This document shows, one piece after another, positions 8,372 through 17,938 of a DNA stretch of 64,000 bases. Location of the stretch: contig NZ_VWXD01000007.1 in the NCBI RefSeq assembly GCF_011752625.1, positions 62,001 to 126,000 of the forward strand, read 5' to 3'. The stretch is from Candidatus Pantoea formicae. Its GTDB lineage: Bacteria > Pseudomonadota > Gammaproteobacteria > Enterobacterales > Enterobacteriaceae. The notes below the pieces were generated by a model that was not told the DNA's origin, searched no databases, and saw nothing but the letters and a program-made list of their open reading frames with translations. Positions within the stretch are counted from its first letter, which is position 1; each line of letters starts with the position of its first letter. The translations under genes and the position numbers were made by a program.

Positions 8372-9636
8372 AGTAAATCTCTCCGTGAAACCAAAGCGGG
8401 AACGTCGAGGATGTGATGGAACACCGCCAGCACCTCGTCACGGCTGTCAGCGGCGAGGCGGAAGGTAGCGAGAATCCCGGCATGGCGAGTAAGGTCGGAA
8501 TAGAGTGAGGATCGCGGTGATACCTCAAACGTCGGCAGATTGAGTGGCGGCAGCAGTTGGCCGCGCTGGTGCTGCGCGATCCAGCGCTCTGCGGCGTCAT
8601 GCTGCAAACGCTGACGCAGACGCAAGCGCCCAATGGCTTGGGATTGCGGCGAGAAGTGTAGCCGAGGCAAGCCTTTCCCCGCTTCAATCTGAAACGCCAC
8701 ATCGGCCCAGTTGATGCCGGTGACTTCCTGTACCAGATTCACCACCCCCATGCCTGATAAGCGGAAGCCCATTTCCAGGAAGTGCGGTTCACCGTTCACC
8801 ATAATAAAATCGATGTGAAATGCGCCCTGACGATAACCTAATGTTTCACAACAGAAATTCATCAGGCTGGCAAACGCGGCCGGCAGATGCTGTGCTGACG
8901 TTGCCACATGGCCAGATTCGTAGAAGCTGATACAGCCGTCACTGTCGATATGGTGCTCGATCACCTTCTGGCAGCAGGTCAGCGCCATCGCATGGCCGTT
9001 ATCCACGACACCCTGTAGCGAGTATTCATCACCCGCGAGCCAGCTTTCGACAATAAAGCCACTAAAGCCGCGTCCGCCATAGTTTACGGTGTCCACCAGT
9101 TTGGCGATCACCGCATCCAACTGGCTGGCCTCTTCCACCAGCCAGATACCCAGCCCCCCACCGCCATCAACCGGTTTGATCACGCACGGATAGAGCAGCG
9201 CATTGCGCGCATCTCGGATGCTAAGCGGCGAGGCAAAGAAGCGGAACTCCGGCTGGGGAAAGCGTGGCCAGGCTTTACGCAAGGCCATGCGCTGTGCGTA
9301 CTTATCCGGCGGAATAAAGCAAGGTCCGGCATCCGGCCCGGCCAGCAGTTCGCGTACGCGACCGGCGCTGGCGTTGTAGGCTTCAAAGCCTGCCAGCACC
9401 ACCTGAGGATGTTCCAGTAAGCCCGCGCGCAGACAGGCTTGTAACACATCCCACGGATTTTCCGGGCGATCGAGACGCACAATCAGATCGAACGGCAGCT
9501 GAATGCTTAAGCTTTGATAGTCGACAAAGTCGCCCATCTCCGCCAGCACGGTAAAATAGCCCTCACGTTTTGCCACCGCACAGTACGGATTTTGCCCGTC
9601 ACGGGTGGCGCCAATCTGCAGGAAAATCTTTCTCAT
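8359..9636 (-). CDS. ATP-grasp carboxylate-amine ligase
   Basis: A 425-residue ligase expected to activate a carboxylate as acyl phosphate and join it to an amine. Seen: an N-terminal pre-grasp region (1-110), the ATP-binding Lys and glycine-rich loop IKPVDGGGGLGIW (153-165), a second-half acidic site GAFHIDFIM (271-279) and FLEMGFRLSG (286-295), where Mg-binding Glu/Asn residues usually sit. The last 100 residues are a C-terminal domain of unclear role. It follows the PP-loop gene by 17 bases. Members of this superfamily make dipeptides and amide antibiotics as well as primary metabolites; the substrate here is unknown. Confidence 0.8.
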   Translation of the reverse strand: MRKIFLQIGATRDGQNPYCAVAKREGYFTVLAEMGDFVDYQSLSIQLPFDLIVRLDRPENPWDVLQACLRAGLLEHPQVVLAGFEAYNASAGRVRELLAGPDAGPCFIPPDKYAQRMALRKAWPRFPQPEFRFFASPLSIRDARNALLYPCVIKPVDGGGGLGIWLVEEASQLDAVIAKLVDTVNYGGRGFSGFIVESWLAGDEYSLQGVVDNGHAMALTCCQKVIEHHIDSDGCISFYESGHVATSAQHLPAAFASLMNFCCETLGYRQGAFHIDFIMVNGEPHFLEMGFRLSGMGVVNLVQEVTGINWADVAFQIEAGKGLPRLHFSPQSQAIGRLRLRQRLQHDAAERWIAQHQRGQLLPPLNLPTFEVSPRSSLYSDLTRHAGILATFRLAADSRDEVLAVFHHILDVPALVSRRDLLCAE

Positions 9637-9653
9637 CGCGTCGCCTTACCGGG

Positions 9654-11120
9654 TTAGCGCCCGGAGATCACTTCAGTGACGATGTCTTGCAAGGCACCGT
9701 TATTGACCTGAATCACGGCCTTATGTGGATCAAAACGCAGTACGCGTGATAGCGCATCGCCACGCGTTCCATCCAGCAGTGAACTGACTTGCGCGCTGCG
9801 CCAGCATTGACGCAGCTGCGCGACTGTCAGGCCGGAAAGTTGCTCTAACTGTTGAGCCAGTAGCACGTCATCGCTGTCACCGCGCAGTAGCGCTCGAATC
9901 GACTGCTCATCGGGTGCCTCGTTTAACTGTTTTAGCCAGGCGTTAAGCTGATGGCCCTGCGCGATAAACGGCGAGTAGATCATGCACACCAGCTGTGCTT
10001 CATTTAGGCCAAACGCCTGCTCGGCAAACTCCGCTGCACGCTGGCGCGCCCTGTCAATTGCGGCATCGTCCTGATAACGCGCAGCCATTTCCGCTATCAG
10101 CTGGGGTGGAAAATCTTTCTGCTCCATCAGGCCGAGGGCAAAGCGCACATATTCGCGAATGCCTTCGGCGTAGCTGCGCTGCATCAGCGTCTCCGCACGC
10201 AGACCGCGAATATGTGCCATTAACGTCGGGTTGCCACAGTCCGATTCAGAGAAGCTGAACATCAGCTCATCGAAGCGGAAGTGCATGAATTCGGTCAGTA
10301 ACGCCCAGTGCGCACCGGCTTCATAGGCGGTGTCCTGATAGATATTGAAGAACAGCGGATCACGCTCCAGCTGCCAGGTGATGCGGTGCGCCGGGGTGAC
10401 CTGATCGGCACCATAAATGTCGGCAAAGTAGCGTTCCGCCACGCCATCCAGCGTTTGCAGGAAACCGCTAAAGCCGCGTGATTTATCGGCCACAGGGGCA
10501 TTAAACAGGCGGGAGAGATGGCGAGCCCAGGCCAGATAGGCGGTTTGTTCCTGTGGTGAATCACCCGTGATGATCACATCAACACCACCCTCAAAGTGGG
10601 CAGCCAGGCCAAAGGAGTTGACCATGCTGAGGTTGCAGGCGTTGCAAAAGGTCGATCGCGCATCCGCCCGGAAGCGGTGACCATTCATCAGCACATCGTT
10701 GCGATTTTGTTGGCGCACGCTGTCGGGCATCGGCAGGTGGCGATCGAAGTGGCGGATTTGCAGGCCGTCGGTCACCAGGCATTCGGTAAAGTCATCGTTG
10801 TGAATCTGCAAAGCGCGGTACACGCGATCAATATTCTCCATCACACTGCTGTTCATCGCCGCGTGGCGGTTGGTACTGATGCGCAGTTGGAAGGTGCTGC
10901 CGTGCTGCTGCCAAATCAGCCCCTGGATGTAGCGTACATACGCCACCATATAGCTGCTGTCTTTGCCACCGCCATAAGCGAGCAGGACACGGTTGTTCGC
11001 AGGGTTTTCGCTGTCGGGTAGGGCGGCCAGTAAACGTTGAGAACAGCGTTGAGCAGAATCGATAATTGCAGGGGTGAGATAGCCTTCAATTTCTCTCATC
11101 ATGGTGGACAGATTATTCAT
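9654..11120 (-). CDS. PP-loop (adenine nucleotide alpha-hydrolase) ATPase of unknown substrate
   Basis: First gene of the six-gene operon, 488 residues. The PP-loop YGGGKDSS (49-56) adenylates a substrate, as in asparagine synthetase, beta-lactam synthetase and tRNA thiolases. A CxxC pair, FCNACN (158-163), and ITGDSPQEQ (184-192) follow. The C-terminal 250 residues are helical and unfamiliar. The CxxC could bind metal or act in sulfur transfer. Length and arrangement fit no E. coli housekeeping PP-loop enzyme that I recognise. With the amidotransferase downstream it could form an amide, amidine or thio-group. Function is open. Confidence 0.7.
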   Translation of the reverse strand: MNNLSTMMREIEGYLTPAIIDSAQRCSQRLLAALPDSENPANNRVLLAYGGGKDSSYMVAYVRYIQGLIWQQHGSTFQLRISTNRHAAMNSSVMENIDRVYRALQIHNDDFTECLVTDGLQIRHFDRHLPMPDSVRQQNRNDVLMNGHRFRADARSTFCNACNLSMVNSFGLAAHFEGGVDVIITGDSPQEQTAYLAWARHLSRLFNAPVADKSRGFSGFLQTLDGVAERYFADIYGADQVTPAHRITWQLERDPLFFNIYQDTAYEAGAHWALLTEFMHFRFDELMFSFSESDCGNPTLMAHIRGLRAETLMQRSYAEGIREYVRFALGLMEQKDFPPQLIAEMAARYQDDAAIDRARQRAAEFAEQAFGLNEAQLVCMIYSPFIAQGHQLNAWLKQLNEAPDEQSIRALLRGDSDDVLLAQQLEQLSGLTVAQLRQCWRSAQVSSLLDGTRGDALSRVLRFDPHKAVIQVNNGALQDIVTEVISGR

Positions 11121-11302
11121 TTTTCACTTCATCCTTTGGCTAATAAAATCGCAGCTGCCTTGCTGGCGGCAACTGTCGGGAAAATGGGCCACGAAGGTGC
11201 AACGGAATGAATGTCTGAGGCTGAATTAACTGATGCAGCCTAAAGTACTTTGAATGTAATCTGATGGATACGCACAGATCAGCACGATATGGGGTGGAAC
11301 AG

Positions 11303-12754
11303 ATGACGGATGGAACGCGTGAACAGGAGAGTCAGAGTAGTCGCTACCGTCAGATCGCAGAGCAGATAAAACAAGCGATTCACAGCGGATCGCTGCCGCC
11401 CGATAGCCGTTTACCTTCGGTGCGCACGCTGGCGACGCAGTACAGTGTCAGTATGACCACTGCGCTGAAAACATTACGCACGCTGGAGGATGAGCACTAT
11501 GCCGTGGCGCGTCCCAAGTCCGGTTTTTTTGTCGCGTCGCGTCAGATAGAGAAGGTGTTACCCGCCACGATCAATAGCGAGCAGCCGCGTGAAGTGGCGC
11601 CGCTGGATGAGCAAACAGAACTGCATTTGGCGATGCTCGGTTCCGATTGTCGAGTGCGGCTGGATCTGGCGAACGGTGATATCTCGCTTTATCCGGTCAA
11701 GAAAATTGGCCTGTTGATGCGCCAGATGGGTTACAGCAAACCGGCGCTGCTGGGTAACACCGTGAAAGGTACGGGCTATGCGCCGCTCAAAGCTGAGATT
11801 GCACGCCGTGCGGTGGATTATGGCTGCAATATCAGCGCTGATGACATCCTGATCACCAACGGCTGTATTGAAGCGATTTCACTCGCACTGCGGGCGACCA
11901 CGCGTCCCGGTGATATCGTAGCAGTGGAATCGCCCTGCTACTTCGTGCTGCTACAGATGCTGCATAACCTCAACCTGCGCGTGATTGAAGTGGAAGCTGG
12001 GCCAGAGGGCTACGTCAACGTCACCAAACTCACCGCCCTGTTCCAACGCAAAGCCGTGCAGGCTTACCTCACCATCAACAACATCAACAATCCGCTGGGA
12101 AAAAGCATTCCCAACGAGCAGAAGGCGTACATTGCACGTCAAGCGGATGAGAACGATGTGGTGATCATTGAGGACGATATCTTTGGTGATACGGCGTTTG
12201 GCGATCGCCGGCCCTTCCCGATGCGCGCGTTCAGCCCGAATGCCATTCTGTGCAGTGGTTTTTCGAAAACGGTAGCGCCCGGCATCCGCATTGGCTGGGT
12301 GCACAGCAGCAATTACATGCGCAAAATCGCCTCGCTGAAATACACCACCAGCATGGGTACGTCGGTGTTGTCGCAGGCAGCCATTGCCGAACTGCTGCGC
12401 AGCGGCGGTTACGATGCGCATCTACGCAAATTGCGTCGTGAGCTCAAGAATCAGATCCACCATATGCGCCAGGCGGTGTTGCGCTATTTCCCGGCGGGCA
12501 CGCGTGTGTCTGAGCCAGAAGGTGGTTACGTGCTGTGGGTGGAGATGCCAATGCAGGCATTGAACGTGCGCGCACTGTTTCTGAAGGCGCGTAACGCGGG
12601 AATTGGCATCGCGCCGGGGCATATCTTTGCTACCGATCACCGCTACGATCACTGTTTCCGCTTGAATGCCGGTTTTGGCTGGAATGCGGAAGTGGAGGAA
12701 GCGATAAAACAGCTGGCGCAGTGGTGTCAATTATCGTTAGTGGCGAATAAATAG
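11303..12754 (+). CDS. MocR-type GntR regulator with aminotransferase-like domain
   Basis: Divergent from the six-gene operon and probably its regulator. The N-terminal GntR winged helix (SRYRQIAEQIKQAIHSGSLP, then LPSVRTLATQYSVSMTTALKTL) binds DNA. The C-terminal fold-type-I domain keeps the PLP Lys in CSGFSKTVAPG and the PLP-ring Asp region IIEDDIFGD. Such proteins sense PLP plus an amino compound, which suggests that the operon handles an amino acid. ATG 11303 has GGGGTGG at a good distance; the frame extends back to 11264 without a ribosome site. Length from 11303 is 483 residues, typical of the family. The 180-base divergent gap should contain its operators, but I could not pick out a repeat. 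Confidence 0.85.
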   Translation: MTDGTREQESQSSRYRQIAEQIKQAIHSGSLPPDSRLPSVRTLATQYSVSMTTALKTLRTLEDEHYAVARPKSGFFVASRQIEKVLPATINSEQPREVAPLDEQTELHLAMLGSDCRVRLDLANGDISLYPVKKIGLLMRQMGYSKPALLGNTVKGTGYAPLKAEIARRAVDYGCNISADDILITNGCIEAISLALRATTRPGDIVAVESPCYFVLLQMLHNLNLRVIEVEAGPEGYVNVTKLTALFQRKAVQAYLTINNINNPLGKSIPNEQKAYIARQADENDVVIIEDDIFGDTAFGDRRPFPMRAFSPNAILCSGFSKTVAPGIRIGWVHSSNYMRKIASLKYTTSMGTSVLSQAAIAELLRSGGYDAHLRKLRRELKNQIHHMRQAVLRYFPAGTRVSEPEGGYVLWVEMPMQALNVRALFLKARNAGIGIAPGHIFATDHRYDHCFRLNAGFGWNAEVEEAIKQLAQWCQLSLVANK

Positions 12755-12897
12755 CGATTATTTGGAAGCGGTTCACAAAGTTAAATAAATGTCGGCGGTT
12801 CATCTTATTATTCGCTACCAGTTACTGGAATCGCTAATTTATTCTTGTTTGGCTTGGTTTATTATTAGATCTATGGAATAGATGAAAAGGATAAGTA

Positions 12898-13113
12898 ATG
12901 AAGATTTTTGGAAAGGATATCCCTACACGTGGAATCATTATTAGCGCATTGTGGATTTGGACTTTTTTTGCTCTGTCGCATGAATCATCGCCCTATGTTC
13001 CGGTGAATAATCCCGGCTGGAAAGGGGTTGTGGCATGGCTATTCATGTTGATCGGAGCCTATGCTTTTTATTCAAGCCTGTTCCGCTTTTACGACTGGTA
13101 CAATAATAAATAA
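12898..13113 (+). CDS. Small membrane protein, unknown
   Basis: A 71-residue protein with two hydrophobic segments (IIISALWIWTFFALS, about 13-27, and VVAWLFMLIGAYAFYSSLF, about 44-62) joined by a short Pro-rich loop. GGATAAGTA before ATG 12898 gives a fair ribosome site, and a stem-loop terminator follows. I do not recognise the family. It sits between the MocR gene and avtA with no evident operon partner. Confidence 0.6.
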   Translation: MKIFGKDIPTRGIIISALWIWTFFALSHESSPYVPVNNPGWKGVVAWLFMLIGAYAFYSSLFRFYDWYNNK

Positions 13114-13118
13114 TCAAT

Positions 13119-13150
13119 TAACGCCTCCGAACCTTATTCGAGAGGCGTTA
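13119..13150. terminator. Stem-loop between convergent genes
   Basis: TAACGCCTC and GAGGCGTTA form a 9-bp perfect stem with a 14-base loop between the small membrane gene and avtA, which converge. It can end transcription from both sides, though the T-runs are short. Confidence 0.65.
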
Positions 13151-13163
13151 TTAAAAGATCGGT

Positions 13164-14405
13164 TTAGCCAATCTTCTCCAGCTCTTCCGCCAATATCTGC
13201 ACCGCGCGTTCAATCTGCTCCGCATCCGGTACATAGTTCATGCGCATGCACTGATGCGTATGCGGCGATTCCTGTTCCAGGCCGGGGAAGAAGAAGTGGC
13301 CCGGCACCATCAGTACACCGCGCGCTTTCAGACGTTGATAAAGTGCTTCAGTGCTGATTGGCAGGTCACGGAACCACAGCCAGAGGAAAATCGCGCCTTC
13401 GGGTTTATGAATCAGACAGCGGTCTTCTGGCAGATAGCGGCGCAGAATCGCAATCGTCTCGCTCACCTTGGCCTGATAGAACGGTTTGATCACCTCTTCC
13501 GACAGACGCAGCAAATCGCCGCGTACAATCATTTCGGTCGCGATGGCGGGCCCAATACTGCCTGGCGCTAAGCTAATAATCCCATTCATGTTGCCAATGG
13601 CACTGATGGTGTTCTCATCGGCGACGATAATGCCGCAACGTGCACCAGGCAGGCCGAGTTTCGACAAACTCATGCACAAGATGGTGTTTGGGTTCCACAG
13701 TGGACGCGCTTCGCTAAAGATAATGCCAGGGAAGGGAACACCGTAGGCGTTGTCGATCAACAGAGGCACGCCATGTTGCTGTGCCAGTGCATCCAGCTGC
13801 ATCAACTCATCATCGGTGATCACGTTACCGGTGGGGTTGGTGGGGCGTGACACGCAAATCAGACCCACATCGTCATTCAGCGGCAGGTGATCAAAATCAA
13901 CGTGATACTTGAACTGGCCTTCAGGCAACAGCTCAATGTTCGGCTTGGCAGAAACGAACAGATCCTCTTCTAACCCTGCATCCGCGTAGCCAAGATATTC
14001 CGGCGCTAAGGGGAACAGCACGCGCTTTTTACTGCCATCCGCGCGGCGACCGGCGAACAGGTTAAACAGATAGAAGAACGCACTCTGGCTACCATTGGTG
14101 AGCGCAATGTTCTGTGCGGAGACTGGCCAGCCCAACTCTTCACGCAGCATCTTCGCCAGCGCATCCAGCAGCAGCGCTTTGCCACGCGGACCGTCATAAT
14201 TACACAGCGCTTCGCTCAGTTTGCCGTCCTGATGCATCTGCAGCAGTAACTGGTTGAAGTAGTCATTGATGGCCGGGATCTGCGCCGGGTTTCCGCCACC
14301 CAGCATAATGGTACCTGGCGTGCGCAGGCCTTCACCCATGTCTTCCATCAGACGTGAGATGCCGGAGTGTTGAGTAAATTTGTCGCCGAACTGAGAAAAG
14401 GACAT
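13164..14405 (-). CDS. avtA: Valine-pyruvate aminotransferase
   Basis: Transfers the amino group between valine and pyruvate (alanine/valine synthesis) using PLP in the cytoplasm. The 413-residue protein begins MSFSQFGDKFTQHSGI and has MLGGGNPAQIP, the NYDGPRGKALLLDAL segment, DNAYGVPFPG and the Schiff-base Lys in CMSLSKLGLPGAR, all as in E. coli AvtA. It also lies in the xyl/yiaD chromosomal region in E. coli. It stands alone on the minus strand. Confidence 0.93.
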   Translation of the reverse strand: MSFSQFGDKFTQHSGISRLMEDMGEGLRTPGTIMLGGGNPAQIPAINDYFNQLLLQMHQDGKLSEALCNYDGPRGKALLLDALAKMLREELGWPVSAQNIALTNGSQSAFFYLFNLFAGRRADGSKKRVLFPLAPEYLGYADAGLEEDLFVSAKPNIELLPEGQFKYHVDFDHLPLNDDVGLICVSRPTNPTGNVITDDELMQLDALAQQHGVPLLIDNAYGVPFPGIIFSEARPLWNPNTILCMSLSKLGLPGARCGIIVADENTISAIGNMNGIISLAPGSIGPAIATEMIVRGDLLRLSEEVIKPFYQAKVSETIAILRRYLPEDRCLIHKPEGAIFLWLWFRDLPISTEALYQRLKARGVLMVPGHFFFPGLEQESPHTHQCMRMNYVPDAEQIERAVQILAEELEKIG

Positions 14406-14484
14406 AAGAAGTTAAAACATTGTGAGCAGGGGGAGACCACCATAGCGCCCACCGGGGGCAGGCGCAATGGTTAAAGCAGCAAGC

Positions 14485-15459
14485 TTACGCCTGAATCTGC
14501 GGGTTAACGCAGTTTTTTTCCACCTTACCGCTCAATGCAGCGATCAGGTTATCCACTGCATCACGCGCCATACCGTAGCGAGTTTCATGGGTCGCTGAAC
14601 CGATGTGCGGCAGGGCGACCACGTTTGGCAGCGTGAGGATTTCTGCCTCGGCGGGGACTGGCTCCACTTCAAACACGTCCAGACCGGCAGCATGGATGGT
14701 GCCGTCTTTCAGTGCGGCGGTCAGCGCCTCTTGATCGACCACGGGACCACGGCCAGCATTAATCAGAATCGCGCTGGACTTCATCATCTTGAGCTGTGCT
14801 GCACCAATCATATGGTGCGTCTGCTCGGTCAGCGGCAGGCTGATACACACAAAGTCGCTCTCTTTCAGCAGGGTTTCCACATCGCAGGCGCGCGCGCCGA
14901 AGCGGGTTTCCGCCTCTTCATGTTGGCGACGTGCGTTATAGAGAATATTCATACCGAAACCGAAGTGCGCACGCTGTGCCAGCGCCAGGCCGATGCGACC
15001 CATGCCGAGGATACCGAGGGTTTTGTGATGAACATCCACGCCGTAATATTCTGGCCCGATGCTCTTCTTCCACTCGCCCGCCTTAACCCACTTATCCAGC
15101 TCGGTAACACGACGCGCGGTACTCAGTACCAGCGACATCATGGTGTCAGCAACGGTTTCAGTCAGAACCGTCGGCGTGTGCATCAGCAGCACTTTGCGCT
15201 GATTGAGCGCATCAACGTCAAAGTTGTCGTAGCCTACTGACACGGTGGAACAGACACGCAGTGCTGGCATGGCAGCCAGCAGATCGCCATTCACTTTGCC
15301 ACCCGAACCCAACAGACCCTGTGCTTCAGCAAACTGTGCCGCATGCTGTTTAATGGTTTCTGGCGCAATGTTTTGCACTTCAGTGACGGTAAAATGGGCA
15401 TCCAGTTTAGCGCGCAGATCATCTGGCAGGCTCTTATACAGAATCACAGCAGGTTTCAT
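14485..15459 (-). CDS. ghrB: 2-ketogluconate/hydroxypyruvate reductase (GhrB/KguD)
   Basis: NAD(P)H-dependent D-2-hydroxyacid dehydrogenase, 324 residues. The Rossmann motif GILGMGRIGLALAQ and catalytic residues in NAGRG (Arg), DVFEVEP (Glu) and PHIGSATHE (His) are present. It is very close to E. coli GhrB. As last gene of kguE-kguK-kguT here it should act as KguD, reducing 2-keto-6-phosphogluconate to 6-phosphogluconate, or reduce 2-ketogluconate directly. The gap to kguT is 66 bases. E. coli has ghrB next to yiaD, so the operon may have formed around this resident gene. Confidence 0.88.
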   Translation of the reverse strand: MKPAVILYKSLPDDLRAKLDAHFTVTEVQNIAPETIKQHAAQFAEAQGLLGSGGKVNGDLLAAMPALRVCSTVSVGYDNFDVDALNQRKVLLMHTPTVLTETVADTMMSLVLSTARRVTELDKWVKAGEWKKSIGPEYYGVDVHHKTLGILGMGRIGLALAQRAHFGFGMNILYNARRQHEEAETRFGARACDVETLLKESDFVCISLPLTEQTHHMIGAAQLKMMKSSAILINAGRGPVVDQEALTAALKDGTIHAAGLDVFEVEPVPAEAEILTLPNVVALPHIGSATHETRYGMARDAVDNLIAALSGKVEKNCVNPQIQA

Positions 15460-15525
15460 CTTTTGCTCCCTGTAGAACGTGTGACGGGCGACCAGAGCCG
15501 CCCGGAAATGTCATTTTTTACGCTT

Positions 15526-16806
15526 TCAGGCGTGCTTCGCCCCATGAATCGGTGATGTCTTATTCTCCGCTGGCTTGACGATTAACGTCAGCCACACCGA
15601 CACCAGCAACGCGGCCCCCATGAAAATGTAGGAGGCGGCAGGGCTGCCGGTTGCGCCATTAAGATAGCCTACAATCCACGATCCGATGAAGGAACCGAGT
15701 GCGCCCATGCTGTTGATCAACGCCATGGCACCGCCCGCAACATTGCGCGGCAGCATTTCAGTAATCAGGGCGAAAAACGGACCGTAAGGCGCATACATCG
15801 CACCCCCCGCAATCACCAGCAGTGCATAGGATAGCCAGAAGTTGCTGGACCCGACCAAGTACGATCCGAGAAACGCTAACGCGCCAATCAGCAGCAACGG
15901 CCAGACGAACAACTTACGGTTCTGCGTTTTATCGGAGGCCCAGGAGACGACAATCATCGCGATGGTCGCGACCAGGTAGGGCACCGCTGAAAGCCAACCC
16001 GCTTCCACCATACCCATCTGCGTACCGTTTCGCAAAATCGAAGGCAGCCACAGCACAAATCCGTAAACGCCAATGCTCCAGGCAAAATATTGCATGCACA
16101 GAATGATCACGTTGCGATTGCGGAAGGCTTCGCCATAGTTACGTACCGCTTTGATCCCTTCCTGTTCCTTCTGCAACTGGGCCTGCAGGGCGGATTTCTC
16201 TTCGTCGCTCATCCATTTGGCCTGCGCAGGCTTATCCTGTACCAGGAACCACCAGGCCACCGCCCAAATCACGGCTGGAATGCCCTCGAAGATGAACATC
16301 TCTCGCCAGCCGAAGGCGTTGATCAAATAGCCCGACACCACCGACATCCACAGCACCGTCACCGGATTGCCAAGGATCAGGAAAGTATTGGCGCGTGAAC
16401 GCTCGGACTTGGTGAACCAGTTGCTGATGTAAATCAGCATCGCGGGCATGACGGCGGCTTCTACCACACCGAGCACAAAACGTATGGCGGCCAGCATCGG
16501 GATATTGCTCACCACGCCCGTTAACGAGGCACAGCCGCCCCATAAAATCAGGCACCAGAAAATCAGCTTCTTCACGCTGCGGCGTTCGGCATACACCGCA
16601 CCGGGGATTTGGAAGAAGAAATAGCCAAGGAAGAACAGGGCACCCAGCAGCGATGACATGCCTTTGGTGATGCCGAGATCGTCATTAATCCCTGCGGCAG
16701 AGGCGAAGCTAAAGTTCGCCCGGTCCAGATACGCCAGACTGTAGGTGATAAACACGATGGGCATGATAAACCACCAGCGTTTTGGCGCGATTGTCTGCGA
16801 TTTCAT
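15526..16806 (-). CDS. kguT: 2-ketogluconate MFS transporter
   Basis: Proton-coupled uptake of 2-ketogluconate across the inner membrane. The 426-residue protein has 12 hydrophobic segments and the family signature SLAYLDRANFSFASAAG near TM1. ATG 16806 has AGGAG 7 bases upstream; an extension to 16899 is open but lacks a ribosome site. It is placed between kinase and reductase genes, as in kgu operons of Pseudomonas and Enterobacterales. The substrate is inferred from this operon. Confidence 0.85.
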   Translation of the reverse strand: MKSQTIAPKRWWFIMPIVFITYSLAYLDRANFSFASAAGINDDLGITKGMSSLLGALFFLGYFFFQIPGAVYAERRSVKKLIFWCLILWGGCASLTGVVSNIPMLAAIRFVLGVVEAAVMPAMLIYISNWFTKSERSRANTFLILGNPVTVLWMSVVSGYLINAFGWREMFIFEGIPAVIWAVAWWFLVQDKPAQAKWMSDEEKSALQAQLQKEQEGIKAVRNYGEAFRNRNVIILCMQYFAWSIGVYGFVLWLPSILRNGTQMGMVEAGWLSAVPYLVATIAMIVVSWASDKTQNRKLFVWPLLLIGALAFLGSYLVGSSNFWLSYALLVIAGGAMYAPYGPFFALITEMLPRNVAGGAMALINSMGALGSFIGSWIVGYLNGATGSPAASYIFMGAALLVSVWLTLIVKPAENKTSPIHGAKHA

Positions 16807-16989
16807 GGGTGACTCCTCTGTTTTGAGGTGGGCACATTCAATGGATGCGCCTCGAAATAATCTGTTGGTAGAGACAGCTGTATGACATTGATTTGGCACC
16901 GTAGCGGCACGAGTTATCGCGCATAGATCAGGCGCACAGTGCCGTCTGACACGTGCAATACCTCGCGCTGCTACGATGTGGTGTAACGA

Positions 16990-17928
16990 TTAATAATCAC
17001 CAAGCGCAGCGCGCGTTGGCAGCCCTTCACTGTCGCCCGCGACCTGTATCGCCAGCGAACCGATTTTGTTGCCACGCAGAATCGCCTGCGGCAACGATTT
17101 TCCTTCCAGCAGTGCGCTGATCAGCCCAACCGCAAAGCCATCACCCGCGCCGACGGTATCCACCACATTATCCACTCGAATCGGTGCGACCTGGCCCTTT
17201 TCGCCCTCGGCGGTTTTGTACCAGGCACCGTTGCAGCCGGTTTTGATCACCACTGCGCGCACGCCTTTATCCAGATAGAAGTCCGCGATGGCTTCCGGCT
17301 GATGATAGCCGGTCAGGATAAAGCCCTCTTTCTCACCCGGTAGCACCCAATCTGCGTATTCTGCCAGTAAATTCAGCTGCTTACGCATCTCCGCTTCGCT
17401 ACGCCACAGCACTGGGCGCAGGTTAGGATCAAAGGAGATGGTTTTACCGCGCACGCGCATCTCTTTTGCAGCGTGCTGGGTCAACGCCAGCGAGCTGTCA
17501 GAGATCGCAGCCGCGACACCACTCAGATGCAGATGGCGCGCGTTGCCGAAGTAATCGGCGTTGAAATCGTCAGGCGAAAGGTGGCTGGCGGCAGAGCCTT
17601 GACGGAAATATTCCACTTCAGGATCTGAACCGTCATCCACGCGTGACTTAAGCTGAAAACCGGTGCGGTAGCGTGCATCGGTGGTGACGCAGTGATGGTC
17701 GACATGCTCCTTCGCCAGCTGTTGTAGGGTGAAACGACCAAAGCTGTCATCGCCCACCCGGCTAACCCAACCCACCTGTAAGCCGAGTCGTGCCAGGCCA
17801 ATCGCCACATTGAGTTCCGCACCCGCAATACGTTTTACGAAATGCTCTGCCGACGCGAGATCGCCAGCCTGCTGTGCGATGAACATTGCCATCGCTTCGC
17901 CAATGGTCACGACATCCAGCTGCTTCAT
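16990..17928 (-). CDS. kguK: 2-ketogluconate kinase (PfkB family)
   Basis: Phosphorylates 2-ketogluconate at C6 with ATP. The 312-residue PfkB-family protein has an N-terminal GEAMAMF and GAELNVAIGLARLG sugar-binding segment, and the C-terminal ATP/anion-hole signature VDTVGAGDGFAVGLISAL with catalytic Asp. It resembles KdgK, but the neighbours (kguE, kguT, reductase, PtxS) point to KguK. ATG 17928 follows AAGGAC and is 10 bases after kguE. Confidence 0.85.
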   Translation of the reverse strand: MKQLDVVTIGEAMAMFIAQQAGDLASAEHFVKRIAGAELNVAIGLARLGLQVGWVSRVGDDSFGRFTLQQLAKEHVDHHCVTTDARYRTGFQLKSRVDDGSDPEVEYFRQGSAASHLSPDDFNADYFGNARHLHLSGVAAAISDSSLALTQHAAKEMRVRGKTISFDPNLRPVLWRSEAEMRKQLNLLAEYADWVLPGEKEGFILTGYHQPEAIADFYLDKGVRAVVIKTGCNGAWYKTAEGEKGQVAPIRVDNVVDTVGAGDGFAVGLISALLEGKSLPQAILRGNKIGSLAIQVAGDSEGLPTRAALGDY

Positions 17929-17938
17929 AATAGAGTCC

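Noticed and set aside
5401..11120. Pantaphos (HiVir) or dapdiamide-type cluster of Pantoea
   Set aside because: No phosphoenolpyruvate mutase or other phosphonate gene, and the gene set does not match the dapdiamide set as I know it, despite shared ATP-grasp and oxygenase classes.
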